From: Begonia masoniana | Lineage: Eukaryota; Streptophyta; Magnoliopsida; Cucurbitales; Begoniaceae | Reading direction: 5' to 3' | Length of the DNA: 64,000 nt | Assembly (NCBI GenBank): GCA_022432975.1 | Contig: CM039509.1 | Coordinates: 45,046,209 to 45,110,208, forward strand | In this document: in pieces, positions 12,983 to 25,282 of the stretch | Position numbering within the stretch: the first letter of the stretch is position 1 | How the letters are laid out: the number at the start of each line of letters is the position of its first letter | Notes under the pieces: generated by a model | The model's database searches: none | Seen by the model: the letters and a program-made list of their open reading frames with translations, nothing else | What the model was told of the DNA's origin: nothing | Position numbers and translations under genes: made by a program

Positions 12983-15270
12983 TGTAACACCTCGAGTTTT
13001 CTGAACCCGGTTCGCTACTCAATGCTCGAACATGACTAAGAAATTTTTTTTTTGATTAATTTAAATCTTCACTCGACAGTCAAAATTTGACATTTTTCTA
13101 AAAACTCAAAACATTTAAAAATTTGCAGCGGAAATCATTTGAACCACAATGAAGTTATGCAAAACTACGAAATGCTGTTGAATTGTTAAGAAACAATCGG
13201 CAATTAAAAAAATCTAGTTTAAACAGCGAATACTAGAGAAGTCGCAGAAGTCAAACACATCTGCCGATTGATAAAGTCAACGGAATAAGCAGAAACAGAA
13301 GATAGAAGGTTTCTACACTCTCTACCGATGATGTCAGCCAAAAGACTTCAACCGATCGCAAACGACAAAATACACTCTACATCCTCCGATGACTATACGA
13401 CAAAAATCCTCCTACATCTACCGATGACGTCAGCCAAAAGACATCAACCGATCGCAAACGACAAAATACACTCTACATCCTCCGATGACTATACGACAAA
13501 AATCCTCCTACATCTACCGATGACGTCAACACGCATCTGCCGATGAGTTTACCGAGACATCATCCGATAGGACTTTGACCTACACCTTCCGATAGAACAG
13601 ACCTCATGTACCGGTGACTTTACTGAGACATCATCCGATGACTATTCTTAAGGCATCTTCCGATAGAATTAACCTACATCATCCGATGACTTTTCTTAAG
13701 GCATCTTCCGATAGAATTAACCTACATCATCCGATGACTTTTCTTAGGCATCTTCCGATAGACAACAACACAACTTCCTCTGATAGAAAGCAATAAACTT
13801 CTACACACATCCACCGATAGTTTTTACCAAAACATCATCCGATAGATAATTCTTCGACTCCTACCGATGGAAAAAACAACATGGCAGTAGACTTACTATA
13901 AATCAAGAAAGTCCCGACTATCAAAAGGACTTAAGCATTTTACCAAAAACCATTCAGAGGCAGTTTAAATCATTGTATTGCTCAAATTCAGTAAAAACAA
14001 CATTATAAAATCCAACAGAACACTATTGTCAGGAAATCTCCAAAACTAATTCAAAAGGGTGCTACCACTACTGTCATGAAAACTCAATGTACTCAGATTG
14101 AATCATTATCAACTAGACCTTCACAACCGCTGACACCAGTTAACCCGCCTCATCAGTTTACCAGACCGGAGCATGAATGTACCCCTCCAACCACATCTAC
14201 TCATCTGTGCACACGGGAAATTCACCTGCAGTAATCTCTTCACCTACATCACAAAACTCATCTATTAGCCTAATGCTAAGCAAGTAAAGCAAGAAATGAA
14301 ATATGTACTAGAATGTAAATCCTAAATATGCAGTTTCTACTTTCATTCCTCAGTTATGTTGCATTCGTTCACTGGTCTGATGATCCCTGATACAATGGGA
14401 GGTGGATCAGTTTTCCCAGGGTATGAATCTGTATATTCAATTAAGGGGCGGATTAATTCCCTTAACAGCTGATTTGATCCCTGATACAATGGGAGGTGGA
14501 TCAATTTTCTCAGGGTATGAATCCGTATGTTCGATTAAGGGGCGGATTAATTCCCTTAAAAGTATACTGTTACAATCTGTTCACATCTCACCATGCTACT
14601 TCATGTAAATTCATTTTCGTTTTCTTTAAAAATATGATGCATGGCAACTGAAAAGAAACATTCATTCATGCACACACAAATCCTACTGTTTTGTGATGTA
14701 GGCCCGAAGGCACATACAAACTCTACTTACCTGGTCTCCTGGAAAAACTTGGTTGCAAGCTACTTCGGGTATTACTCAAACCTAAAACCATAGACAGAGC
14801 ATACATTAAATTTCCTCTAATCTTCATTCTAAACCACTAGAAATCTAAGGGAAACTGTTTTGGGAACTCTAGTCATTGTGCAATCCCGATTTCAACTTAA
14901 ACCGAAACCACCACTCGCTTACCGCCTTCTCAAAACCTCATTTATCATCCCTCCTACCAACGATAGATACAATGTAACAAGAAATAGAAGCAAAACTCAC
15001 CAAGTTCGGAGGAAATCGCTGGAGGAAGTCGAAGGGGGTCTCCTATCGCGCTCTGCTAAGCTGAGGAGCTGGGAATGGAGAGGAAATGAAATAAACAGTG
15101 GCGGCTACTTCATTAATAGTTTCCTTAAATACGTTATCCACCTTTGAATTTCTAATTACCCTTATGCCCTTGCCTAGTCATCCACTAACCCTACATTTAA
15201 TATTGCCATATAAATTGTGTCATTAGTTTAAAAGGAATAGAGAAACGGTTTGATAGAACCGGGTATTACA
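12983..15270 (-). repeat. 3' LTR of the nested element
   Basis: 2288 bp, with TGTAACACCTCG and GGGTATTACA at its ends. It contains two 96-bp units (about 13330-13520), further CATCxxCCGAT short repeats to about 13870, two GATC/GGGAGGTGGATCA blocks (14375-14560), a hairpin at 14702-14711, a splice-donor-like site read on the minus strand (14725-14732), and a TATA-like TATTTAAGG at 15123-15131 (minus). Confidence 0.93.
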
Positions 15271-15288
15271 ATCTACCCTCCTTAAAAG
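15271..15288 (-). other. Polypurine tract of the nested element
   Basis: Read on the minus strand this is a purine-rich stretch (AAGGAGGGTAGA) directly before the LTR start TGTAATACCCGG. It is the expected plus-strand primer site. Confidence 0.75.
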
Positions 15289-18200
15289 AATTTTGTCCTC
15301 AAAATTCCGTACCTGAATAATTCTGGATGTTGGTCCATCATGTCTTGCTGGCGCTCCCAAGTTGTCTCCTCTATGTTCTGATTGTGCCATAAGACTTTCA
15401 CTAGTGGAACTTCCTTGTTGCGCAATACCTTCACTGCATAGTCCAAGATCCTTACAGGTTTCTCCTCATATGCAAGAGTAGGAAGAACCTCAATGTCCTG
15501 GTGTTCCACAACCTGATATGGATCTCTTACACACTTCTTTAACATAGAAACATGGAACACATTGTGGATTCCTTCCATAGAAGCCGGTAACTGCAACATG
15601 TAGGCTGTACTCCTAACCCTTTTCAAAATTAAGAATGGTCCAATAAACCTGGGGTTCAACTTTCCTCTCTTCCCGAATCTCACAACTCCTTTGAATGGTG
15701 ACACCTTAAGAAAAACTTCATCACCTACTTCAAACTCTAATTCTCTTCGTCTTTTATCAGCATAACTCTTCTGGCGGCTTTGAGCTGTTAGAATTCTCTG
15801 TCGGATGAGGGCAACCTTCTCCACAGTCTGCTGCACAATGTCAGGACCAAGCAACTATGCTTCACCAACTTCATCCCAGTACAAAGGAGATCTGCATTTT
15901 CGTCCATATAATGCTTCGTATGGAGCCATGCCTATTGTTGCTTGAAAACTGTTATTGTATGACAACTCAACCAATGGTAAATATTTACTCCAAGATCCTT
16001 GAAAATCCAATATGCATGCTCGGAGCATATCTTCTAAGGTCTGAATGGTTCTCTCGGATTGTCCATCTGTTTGAGGGTGGAAAGCTGTGCTAAAATTAAG
16101 TTGTGTTCCCATAGCCTTATGCAAACTTTTCCAAAACTTAGATGTAAATCTGGAGTCTCGGTCTGAAACTATGGTGCTTGGAACTCCATGCAGTCTAACA
16201 ACTTCGTGCACATACAACTCGGCCAGTTGGTCCATCGAATATGTTATCTTCATTGGCAGAAAGTGAGCAGATTTGGTTAAACGATCAACTATTACCATGA
16301 TTGCATCATGTCCCTTTGCTGTTATAGGTAATCCTATAACAAAATCCATAGTTATTTGTTACCATTTCCATTCAGGAACTGGTAAGGGTTGCAATGTTCC
16401 TGAGGGTCTCTGATGCTCGGCTTTAATCTGTTGACAACACAAACATGATCCTACATATTCTACCACGCTTCGTTTCATACTAGGCCACCAGTAGTGTTGC
16501 TTAAGGTCTCTGTACATCTTTGTACTTCCAGGGTGAACAGAGAACCTGGAAGAGTGTGCTTCAGAAAGAATCTCATCACGGAGTTCCTTAATGGCTGGAA
16601 CAAACCACCTATTTCTAAACTTGAGGATCCCATTAGCAGAATAGTTAAAATCTGATTGGTCCGTAGAATTCATGCTTGACTTGTACTTGTTACACTCATC
16701 ATCATTCGTCTGAGCTTCCTTTATTTTCTCTAGAATGGTAGGCTTTAAGGTTATGGCTGATAGTATAGCTGATACACTGGTTACTGCTTCTAGGTTAAAT
16801 TTTTGGAATTCTGACTCTAAAGCTAATGGCATACTGAAAATCATAGATGGGGTTGATGTTGTTACTCTACTCAAAGCATCAGCCACGACATTTGCTTTGC
16901 CGGGATGGTATTTAATCTCAAAATCATAGTCTTTTACAAATTCCAACCATCGACGTTGCCTCATGTTTAGTTCCTTCTGTGTGAAGATATACTTCAGGCT
17001 CTTATGATCTGAAAATATCTCACAAGATTGTCCATACAAGTAATGCCTCCAAATCTTAAGTGCAAATACAACTGCAGCTAATTCTAAGTCATGGGTAGGG
17101 TAGTTCTTCTCATGTGTTTTCAACTGCCTAGAGGCATTAGCTATTACTTTACCATTCTGTATTAACACACAACCAAGACCAATTTTGGAAGCATCACAAT
17201 AAATACTAAATTTACCATCTTCAGCTGGAAGGGTTAAAATTGGAGCATTGGTTAGTTTCTGTTTCAAGGTCATGAAACTATGTTCACATTCATCAGTCCA
17301 TATATACTTCACATTTTTCCTGGTTAACTTAGTAAGGGGTGTAGCGATCTTTGAAAATCCTTCGATGAACTTTCTATAATATCCTGCTAGACCAAGAAAA
17401 CTCCTGATATCTGTAGCATTCTTCGGTTGAGGCCATTCCTTAACCGCTCGAACTTTGGCTGGATCGACAGATATTCCATCTCCAGAGATCACGTGACCAA
17501 GAAAGTGAACTCTGTCCAACCAAAACTCACACTTGGAAAACTTAGCATAAAGCTGGTGCTGTCTAAGTACTCCTAACACCAAACTCAAATGCCTTGCATG
17601 CTCATCCTTAGTTCTAGAATAGATCAGAATGTCGTCTATGAACACTATGACAAACTTGTCCAAATACTCGTGAAACACCCTATTCATGAAATTCATGAAG
17701 GCTGCTGGTGCATTTGTCAAACCAAAAGACATAACCAAAAACTCATAATGTCTATACCTTGTGCGAAAGGCAGTTTTTGGGATATCTTCAGATTTTACCT
17801 TTAGCTGGTAATAACCGGACCTAAGGTCAATCTTAGAGAAAACTCTTGCACCCCTAAGCTGGTCAAATAAGTCATCAATTCTCGGCAAAGGGTATTTGTT
17901 TTTTACAGTTAACTTATTCAATTCTCTATAATCAATGCACATACGCATTGATCCATCTTTCTTCTTGACAAAAAGGACAGGTGCGCCCCACGGTGAAAAG
18001 CTTGGGCGTATGAACCCTTTCTCCAATAGATCCTCCAATTGTTTCTTTAATTCCTTAAGTTCAGTTGGAGCTAATCTATATGGATTTTTAGACACAGGCT
18101 CGGCTCCAGGGTAAATATCTACAACAAATTCAATTTCCCTATCTGGCGGTAAACCGGGAAGGTCATCTAAAAACACTTCGGGGAAGTCTTGGACGATTAA

Positions 18201-18732
18201 GACGTTCTGAGGATTTGCTCTTTCCATAAGCTGTGTGTCTAGAACGCTAGCTAAAAAGCACAAATACTCCCCACACAGGGAAGGTCTAGTGTTAATAGAA
18301 GTCATCACAGACATTTCCTTACTCTTTTTTGAAGCTTGAAAGGTATGTTTCAACTTACCAGGGGGGTTGAAAGCTAACTACTCCAGTTCTACAATCAATT
18401 GTGGCGTGATGTTTAAACAACCAGTCCATTCCTAGAATTACATCAAATCCTATTATATCCACGATTATAAGATCAGCAGGTAGACTTACATTCCCTACTA
18501 ACACCTTACTGTCAAGCATCACCTGGTTAGAGTGCATGCGCTCACCAGAAGGTAATGCTACGCTAAACATATGTTCAGAAGGAGCAAACCGTACATCTAG
18601 CTTATCAGCAAAAGCAGAGGCTATAAAAGAATGTGTTGCACCCGAATCTAGCAAAGTAAAAGCAGGTACAGAGTTGATCAATATAGTACCTGACACCACA
18701 GCAGGCTGGTCCTCTTCTCCTGACTCTACCAT
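15282..18732 (-). pseudogene. pol region: protease, RT, RNase H, integrase, chromodomain
   Basis: From high to low coordinates: protease (LLDSGATHSFIAS, about 18640), a frameshift at a G run (18359-18364), reverse transcriptase with intact FIDDILIYS near 17630 and [20 protein letters not shown], RNase H ([19 protein letters not shown]), integrase HHCC zinc finger ending [14 protein letters not shown], a stop at 16359-16361, the DDE core ([19 protein letters not shown]), a stop at 15855-15857, and the C-terminal chromodomain-like tail (EETTWERQQDMMDQHPELF). The order is that of a Tekay/Del chromovirus. Only single-base lesions separate these frames, so the element died recently or depends on proteins made elsewhere. 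Confidence 0.93.
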
Positions 18733-19827
18733 GGAAAATATTCTCGGCTTTATCCTAGCAGGGCCACTCTTCGACGTTGGGAAATCTCTAACAATGTGTC
18801 CCGGCTTGTTACAGTTGAAGCATCGAAGGACTCTGGGCTTAGTGCAGTCTTTGAATGAGTGTCACACCTCCTCACAGTTGAAACACCTTCTAGAAGTCCA
18901 CCTACATTCCCCCGGCTGATTCTTCAAACATGTTGGACATTGGGGAAATTTCTTGACATTCTGCACTTTCCTTCCTGCTCCCTGGCTATTTTGGCCTTCA
19001 CTTGGCCTCATCGTTCCCCTTTGTTGGTGTGGCTGGTTAAACCTTTGCGGGACCTCCTTTGGTCCAGCACATTTCCTTTCAGCCTCTTCCACTTCCAGAG
19101 CAGTGGACACCACCTCACTTAATGTCAAACCTTTAATTCCGCAAAATTTAACTCCTCGGTAAATTTCTGGCTTCAGCCCATGCACAAATTTGAACACCTT
19201 ATCCTCATCCTTGTGAGCAAAGTGTCTAGCAAATCTGGACAGGGACTCAAACTGCCTACTATACTCGGCCACGGACCCTGTCTGCTTCAAGTTCAGGAAC
19301 TCCAATTTCTTCGCGGTCTGGACAGTACTGTTAAAATACTTCCCATAGAAACTGTCCTTGAATTGTGACCAAGGCATTGTCAAAACATCGGTGGTGGTCT
19401 CTATTGTTTCCCACCAGAGTTGAGCTTCACCAGCTAAATGAAAGGTTGCCAACGTGACTTTTTCTCCTTCTCCAATGTTGGCACACCTAAACATGCTTTC
19501 AATCTTTCTAAGCCATCCTTCAGCAATAACTGGATCTGTTGACTGTCAATCAAACGTGGGTGGTCTTAGCCTCCTGAACCTATCTCCAGAATGTTCACCA
19601 CTAGAACCCGAGTTGGCACTTCCTTGTGCTTCTCGGTTCAACAACACACCTAATTGGTCAGACTGTTGATGCACTATATCAGTCTGTTGAAGCATCAATT
19701 CTGTCAGCTGTCTGATTACACTAGAGTCCTCCTCACGTCTTGGACTTGGTATCTCTCTTGGTATCCTCGGCCTTCCTGGTCGTCTAGCCATTTTGCTAAA
19801 TTCCTGAATAAAGTTAAATATGTTCAT
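18733..19827 (-). pseudogene. gag region of the nested element, two stops
   Basis: The frame starts at ATG 19827 (MNIFNFIQEFSKMARRPGRP). It continues through an N-terminal Gln/Ser-rich segment, the Gag capsid-like domain (FHLAGEAQLWWETIE; LEFLNLKQTGSVAEYSRQF) and two zinc knuckles near 18780-18880. A TGA at about 19546 interrupts the frame before the capsid domain, and another TGA at 18862 sits inside the first knuckle. In the second knuckle the final Cys position reads Phe. Gag packages the element RNA; this copy is inactivated. Confidence 0.9.
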
Positions 19828-19929
19828 AAATACCTAATAGCTAAGGTTAACGTAAACACTTACAGTTGTTGGAGCACTTCCATGCAACGATTGGCACTGA
19901 TGAGTAATCTTTTGAACGGTTTAACTGAA

Positions 19930-19942
19930 TGTCTCTCATACC
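19930..19942 (-). other. Primer-binding site, initiator tRNA-Met type
   Basis: Read on the minus strand, TGGTATGAGAG lies four bases inside the 5' LTR end. It differs by one base from TGGTATCAGAG, complementary to the 3' end of plant initiator tRNA-Met, which many plant LTR elements use. Confidence 0.75.
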
Positions 19943-19946
19943 ACAC

Positions 19947-22900
19947 TGTAACGCCCCGAGTTTTCTGAACCCGGTTCGCTACTCAATGCTCGAACATGAC
20001 TAAGAAATTTTTTTTTTTTATTAATTTAAATCTTCACTCGAAAGTCAAAATTTGACATTTTTCTAAAAACTCAAAACATTTAAAAATTTGCAGCGGAAAT
20101 CATTTGAACCACAATGAAGTTATGCAAAACTACGAAATGCTGTTGAATTGTTAAGAAACAATCGGCAATTAGAAAATCTAGTTTAAACAGTGAAATACTA
20201 GAGAAGTCGCAGAAGTCAAACACATCTGCCGATTGAGTACTATACGACAAAAATCCTCCTACATCTACCGATGACGTCAAACAAAAGACATCAACCGATC
20301 GCAAACGACAAAATACACTCTACATCCTCCGATGACTATACGACAAAAATCCTCCTACATCTACCGATGACGTCAAACAAAAGACATCAACCGATCGCAA
20401 ACGACAAAATACACTCTACATCCTCCGATGACTATACGACAAAAATCCTCCTACATCTACCGATGACGTCAAACAAAAGACATCAACCGATCGCAAACGA
20501 CAAAATACACTCTACATCCTCCGATGACTATACGACAAAAATCCTCCTACATCTACCGATGACGTCAAACAAAAGACATCAACCGATCGCAAACGACAAA
20601 ATACACTCTACATCCTCCGATGACTATACGACAAAAATCCTCCTACATCTACCGATGACGTCAAACAAAAGACATCAACCGATCGCAAACGACAAAATAC
20701 ACTCTACATCCTCCGATGACTATACGACAAAAATCCTCCTACATCTACCGATGACGTCAAACAAAAGACATCAACCGATCGCAAACGACAAAATACACTC
20801 TACATCCTCCGATGACTATACGACAAAAATCCTCCTACATCTACCGATGACGTCAAACAAAAGACATCAACCGATCGCAAACGACAAAATACACTCTACA
20901 TCCTCCGATGACTATACGACAAAAATCCTCCTACATCTACCGATGACGTCAAACAAAAGACATCAACCGATCGCAAACGACAAAATACACTCTACATCCT
21001 CCGATGACTATACGACAAAAATCCTCCTACATCTACCGATGACGTCAAACAAAAGACATCAACCGATCGCAAACGACAAAATACACTCTACATCCTCCGA
21101 TGACTATACGACAAAAATCCTCCTACATCTACCGATGACGTCAAACAAAAGACATCAACCGATCGCAAACGACAAAATACACTCTACATCCTCCGATGAC
21201 TATACGACAAAAATCCTCCTACATCTACCGATGACGTCACCGATGACGTCAGCCAAAAGACATCAACCGATCGCAAACGACAAAATACACTCTACATCCT
21301 CCGATGACTATACGACAAAAATCCTCCTACATCTACCGATGACGTCAAACAAAAGACATCAACCGATCACAAACGACAAAATACACTCTACATCCTCCGA
21401 TGACTATACGACAAAAATCCTCCTACATCTACCGATGACGTCAACTCTGTCGATGAGTTTACCGAGACATCATCCGATGGACTTTGACCTACACCTTCCG
21501 ATAGAACAAACCTCATGTACCGGTGACTTTACTGAGACATCATCCGATGACTATTCTTAAGGCATCTTCCGATATAATTAACCTACATCATCCAATGACT
21601 TTTCTTAAGGCATCTTCCGATAGAATTAACCTACATCATCCGATGACTTTTCTTAAGGCATCTTCCGATAGACAACAACACAACTTCCTCCGATAGAAAG
21701 CAATAAACTTCTACACACATCCACCGATAGCTTTTACCAAAACATCATCCGATAGATAAATTACTCGACTCCTACCGATGGACAAAACAACATGGCAGTA
21801 GACTTTACTATAAATCAAGAAAGTCCCGACTATCAAAAGGACTTAAGCATTTACCAAAAACCATTCAGAGGCAGTTTAAATCATTGTATTGCTCAAATTC
21901 AGTAAAAACAAAATTATAAAATCCAACAGAACACTATTGTCAGGAAATCTCCAAAACTAATTCAAAAGGGTGCTACCACTACTGTCATAAAAACTCAATG
22001 TACTCAGATTGAATCATTATCAACTAGACCTTCACAACCGCTGACACCAGTTAACCCGCCTCATCAGTTTACCAGACCGGAGCATGAATGTACCCTCCAA
22101 CCACATCTACTCATTTGTGCACACGGGAAATTCACCTGCAGTAATCTCTTCACCTACATCACAAAACTCATCTATTAGCCTAATGCTAAGCAAGTAAAAT
22201 AAGAAATGAAATGTGTACTGGAATGTAAATCCTAAATATGCAGTTTCTACTTTCATTCCTCAGTTATGTTGCATTCATTCACTGGTCTGATGATCCATGA
22301 TACAATGGGAGGTGGATCAGTTTTCCCAGGGTATGAATCCGTATATTCAATTAAGGGGCAGATTAATTCCCTTAACAGCTGATTTGATCCCTGATACAAT
22401 GGGAGGTGGATCAATTTTTCCAGGGTATGAATCCGTATGTTCGATTAAGGGGCGGATTAATTCCCTTAAAAGTATACTGTTACAATCTGTTCACATCTCA
22501 CCATGCTACTTCATGTAAATTCATTTTCGTTTTCTTTCAAAATATGATGCATGGCAACTGAAAAGAAACATTCATTCATGCACACACAAATCCTACTGTT
22601 TTGTGATGTAGGCCCGAAGGCACATGCCAACTCTACTTACCTGGTCTCCTGGAAAAACTTGGTTGCAAGCTACTTCGGGTATTACTCAAACCTAAAACCA
22701 TAGACAGAGCATACATTAAATTTCCTCTAATCTTCATTCTAAACCACTAGAAATCTAAGGGAAACTGTTTTGGGAACTCTAGTCATTGTGCAATCCCGAT
22801 TTCAACTTAAACCGAAACCACCACTCGCTTACCGTCTTCTCAAAACCTCATTTATCATCCCCCCTACCAACGATAGATACAATGTAACAAGAAATAGAAG

Positions 22901-23180
22901 CAAAACTCACCAAGTTCGGAGGAAATCGCTGGAGGAAGTCGAAGGGGGTCTCCTATCGCGCTCTGCTAAGTTGAGGAGCTGAGAATGGAGAGGAAATGAA
23001 ATAAACAGTGGCGGCTACTTCATTAATAGTTTCCTTAAATACGTTATCCACCTTTGAATTTCTAATTACCCTTATGCCCTTGCCTAGTCAACCACTAACC
23101 CTACATTTAATATTGCCATATAAATTGTGTCATTAGTTTAAAAGGAATAGAGAAACGGTTTGATAGAACCGGGTATTACA
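19947..23180 (-). repeat. 5' LTR of the nested element, enlarged by 96-bp array
   Basis: 3234 bp against 2288 bp for the partner LTR. It has the same ends (TGTAACGCCCCG and GGGTATTACA). The excess is almost all in the 96-bp tandem array: about twelve units here and two in the partner. It also contains the conserved hairpin (22612-22621), splice-donor-like site (22635-22642, minus) and TATA-like box (23033-23041, minus). Confidence 0.93.
20239..21239. repeat. Perfect 96-bp tandem array, 1001 bp
   Basis: The sequence repeats exactly every 96 bases from 20239 to 21239. Each unit carries the palindrome TGACGTCA (a bZIP-type core), ATCAACCGATCG and CATCCTCCGATGAC. At the right end CCGATGACGTCA is duplicated before variant units follow to 21440. 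The 96-bp period is divisible by three, which creates a long but meaningless 429-codon reading frame. The exact 1001-bp length suggests partial assembly filling. Confidence 0.95.
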
Positions 23181-24642
23181 CTCGGAGGGTTAGGGCCATT
23201 TTGGGAGCGAGACTCGGATGGTCACACATCTTGGGAGCGAGACTCAGATGTATATTAGGTGAGTGCGTAGTGCCCTTTTGGGAGCGAGACTCAGAGGGTT
23301 AGGGCCATCTTGGGAGCGAGACTCAGATGGAGACGCATCTTGGCAGCGAGACTCAGATGTGATTGAGTAGTGTCATCTTGGGAGCGAGACTCAGATGGAG
23401 ACCCATCTTGGGAGCGAGACTCAGATGTGATTGAGTAGTGCCCTTTTGGGAGCGAGACTCAGAGGGTTAGGGCCATCTTGGGAGCGAGACTCAGATGTGT
23501 AATAGGTGATTGGGTTAGAGAAATCTTGGGAGCTAGACTCGGATGTATGTTAGAGTTGGGGAAAATCGTGTGGGTGTCTGTTTATATTTGTTATCCCCTA
23601 CTTGCTAAGCGTAAGCTTACGTGTGTGTGCGTGTTCTATGGTGTAGGTAGCAACGCAGATACAGGTGAGGTGGAGGAGACGACCGAGGACTAGGCAGCAG
23701 TCGGGGGAGTACGGGGTGCGCTGGTGCAGGCTATTGTCGGGGCATCTGGACCACTATCTTTCTTCGGGTATTTTGTGGGGATGTTGTAGATAGTTTCGTA
23801 GTAGTTTTGTAAAGATTTTTGTTTGCAAAATGTTAGGAATTTGTGGAAGGTTTTAGGTTTTGGTACGTTGTAATTATAAATGTTTTCGTAATGGTTTTTT
23901 AAGGTTTTCGAGTCATTGCGTTGTTGAGTAGTGGTGGTTGTATTTGGGGACTTTTAATTATATGTTCTCGGGTTTTAAATTACAGGTTTTGGTTTAAAGA
24001 AATTTAGGCGTTATGCTGTCCGTTTTGATTTTAAAATAAACGATGTCGGGTTTAAGTTATCTATTTTTATTAATATTCGTTTTAAGTCGATTTTCTAAAA
24101 TTTTTACGGGATTTGAAGATTTGAGTGTCGGAAAGGTATAGTCAAAGTTTCGTGATTTTTGGAGGTGTTCGGGGTGAAGAATTATGAAGAAAGGTGGGGA
24201 AAGGTCAAAAAGGGTTAAAATTAAAGTTTTTGGGCGTTTTGGGTCAAGAAAACCTGAGCCGGCCCGATCGATCGGGCATCGGGCCTCAATCAGTCGCGGT
24301 CGGGGCGCGCAGGTGCGCCCAGCGCGTAGGCGCGCGCGGGCGGAGCACGCATAGAGCGCGCGCGGAGCGCGCTGACTAGGCGCGCGCGGCGCCTAGCGCG
24401 TGCGCCCAGCGGCCCTTTGAGGCCAAAATTGTTTTTTTTTTTCAAACTTTTCCCGACTCCTACAAATTTTTGACCCGACATTTTTCGACGTATTTTAAAT
24501 GTATTTTGGGCCCGTTTTCCAATAAATTTTGAGGGTTCGAAAAACCCAAAAATGAGTCGTAAAATTTACAAAAAATTATTTTTAAACGCGTGGTTGGTTA
24601 GCAAAGTGACGCACCGAGCCGGGACGGGTTCGGGGCGTTACA
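23181..24642 (+). mobile_element. 3' segment of the interrupted plus-strand LTR
   Basis: It continues the LTR broken at 12982. It holds the rest of the GGGAGCGAGACTC minisatellite (to about 23545), a GCTTACGTGTGTGTG region followed by a possible acceptor (GGTGTAG at about 23646), and a very GC- and CpG-rich block (24256-24420). It ends CGGGGCGTTACA at 24642. The expected 5-bp duplication partner (GTTTA at 24643-24647) should be left of the gap and is not visible. Confidence 0.7.
23186..23545 (+). repeat. Minisatellite, TTGGGAGCGAGACTCAGATG family
   Basis: About eleven imperfect copies of a 20-50 bp module built on CTTGGGAGCGAGACTCAGATG, alternating with AGGGTTAGGGCC and GATTGAGTAGTGCC spacers. 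One copy (12961-12982) lies on the other side of the nested element, so the array existed before that insertion. Confidence 0.85.
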
Positions 24643-25282
24643 GTTTAATTATATTTTATGAGTATTTCTTCCAATATTGTTGGCACATTTAATTTCTGTT
24701 CTTAAAGTCTGAAAATTTCTGGCCAATCTTTACTTGATTTTTAGGGTGTTTTGAGACTGAGAGGTGATAAATATTCGAGCACTGAAATTAATGTCATGAA
24801 TATACGTAAGCTAGAGATAGTTACGGTATTGATGTGATCATTGTGATTTCTTGATTTATTTGTATTTGATTAATGTAGGATTTGAGACTGAGAAGTGATA
24901 ATTCATTAATCAGATAACCTATGCAATGCTCGAGAGAGATTGTAATAGAATTTAGTGAAATCGATCATCAACATAGGAAGAATATTTATAAATATAAATG
25001 CGAAGGACTGAAATAACTGTTGTCTTGGTGAAATCGTAGTACCTAGGCTTTTATCAATTTGTTTTAATTCCATTTTATCTGTCTTGCTATTTTACATTAG
25101 TTTAATTTAATTATTTTAATTGTTTATTTTAATTTCAACTCTTAAAACCATAAAATGTGTGTTCAATTTAGAATTAAGATTAATTATTTCGATTATTAAT
25201 TAACAAGTCCTCATGGGTTCGACACTCTATCTATCACTATATTACTTGTTGCGACTCGTACACTTGCGAACTAATTTTCACA
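24643..25282 (+). mobile_element. LTR fragment, left arm of inverted LTR pair
   Basis: It is the reverse complement of 25537-26185 with moderate divergence. Shared blocks include GGTTCGACACTCTA, CCTAGGCTTTTATCAATT and GATTTGAGACTGAGAAGTGATAA (split here into pieces). It ends TTTTCACA like its partner. Its left end is cut at the insertion point of the plus-strand LTR that ends at 24642. Confidence 0.75.

Larger units (their letters stand above)
12983..23180 (-). mobile_element. Nearly complete Tekay-type LTR retrotransposon
   Basis: This 10.2-kb minus-strand element is flanked by a perfect 5-bp duplication CTCGG (12978-12982 and 23181-23185). It has two LTRs (12983-15270 and 19947-23180), a primer-binding site next to the 5' LTR, a polypurine tract next to the 3' LTR, and gag-pol between them. 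It sits in a GGGAGCGAGACTC minisatellite of an older plus-strand LTR. The LTRs are nearly identical apart from the number of 96-bp units, which points to recent insertion. Each protein region still has an intact domain order, but a handful of stops and one frameshift interrupt it. Confidence 0.95.

Noticed and set aside
20239..21440. CRISPR-like array
   Set aside because: Units are identical throughout with no unique spacers, and lie in a plant LTR.
20271..21560. 429-codon repetitive protein
   Set aside because: It is an LTR array whose 96-bp period keeps one frame open; it is on the strand opposite to the element's genes.
24194..24481. Arg/Ala-rich frames on both strands
   Set aside because: They fall in the CpG-rich block of an LTR, with no family features.
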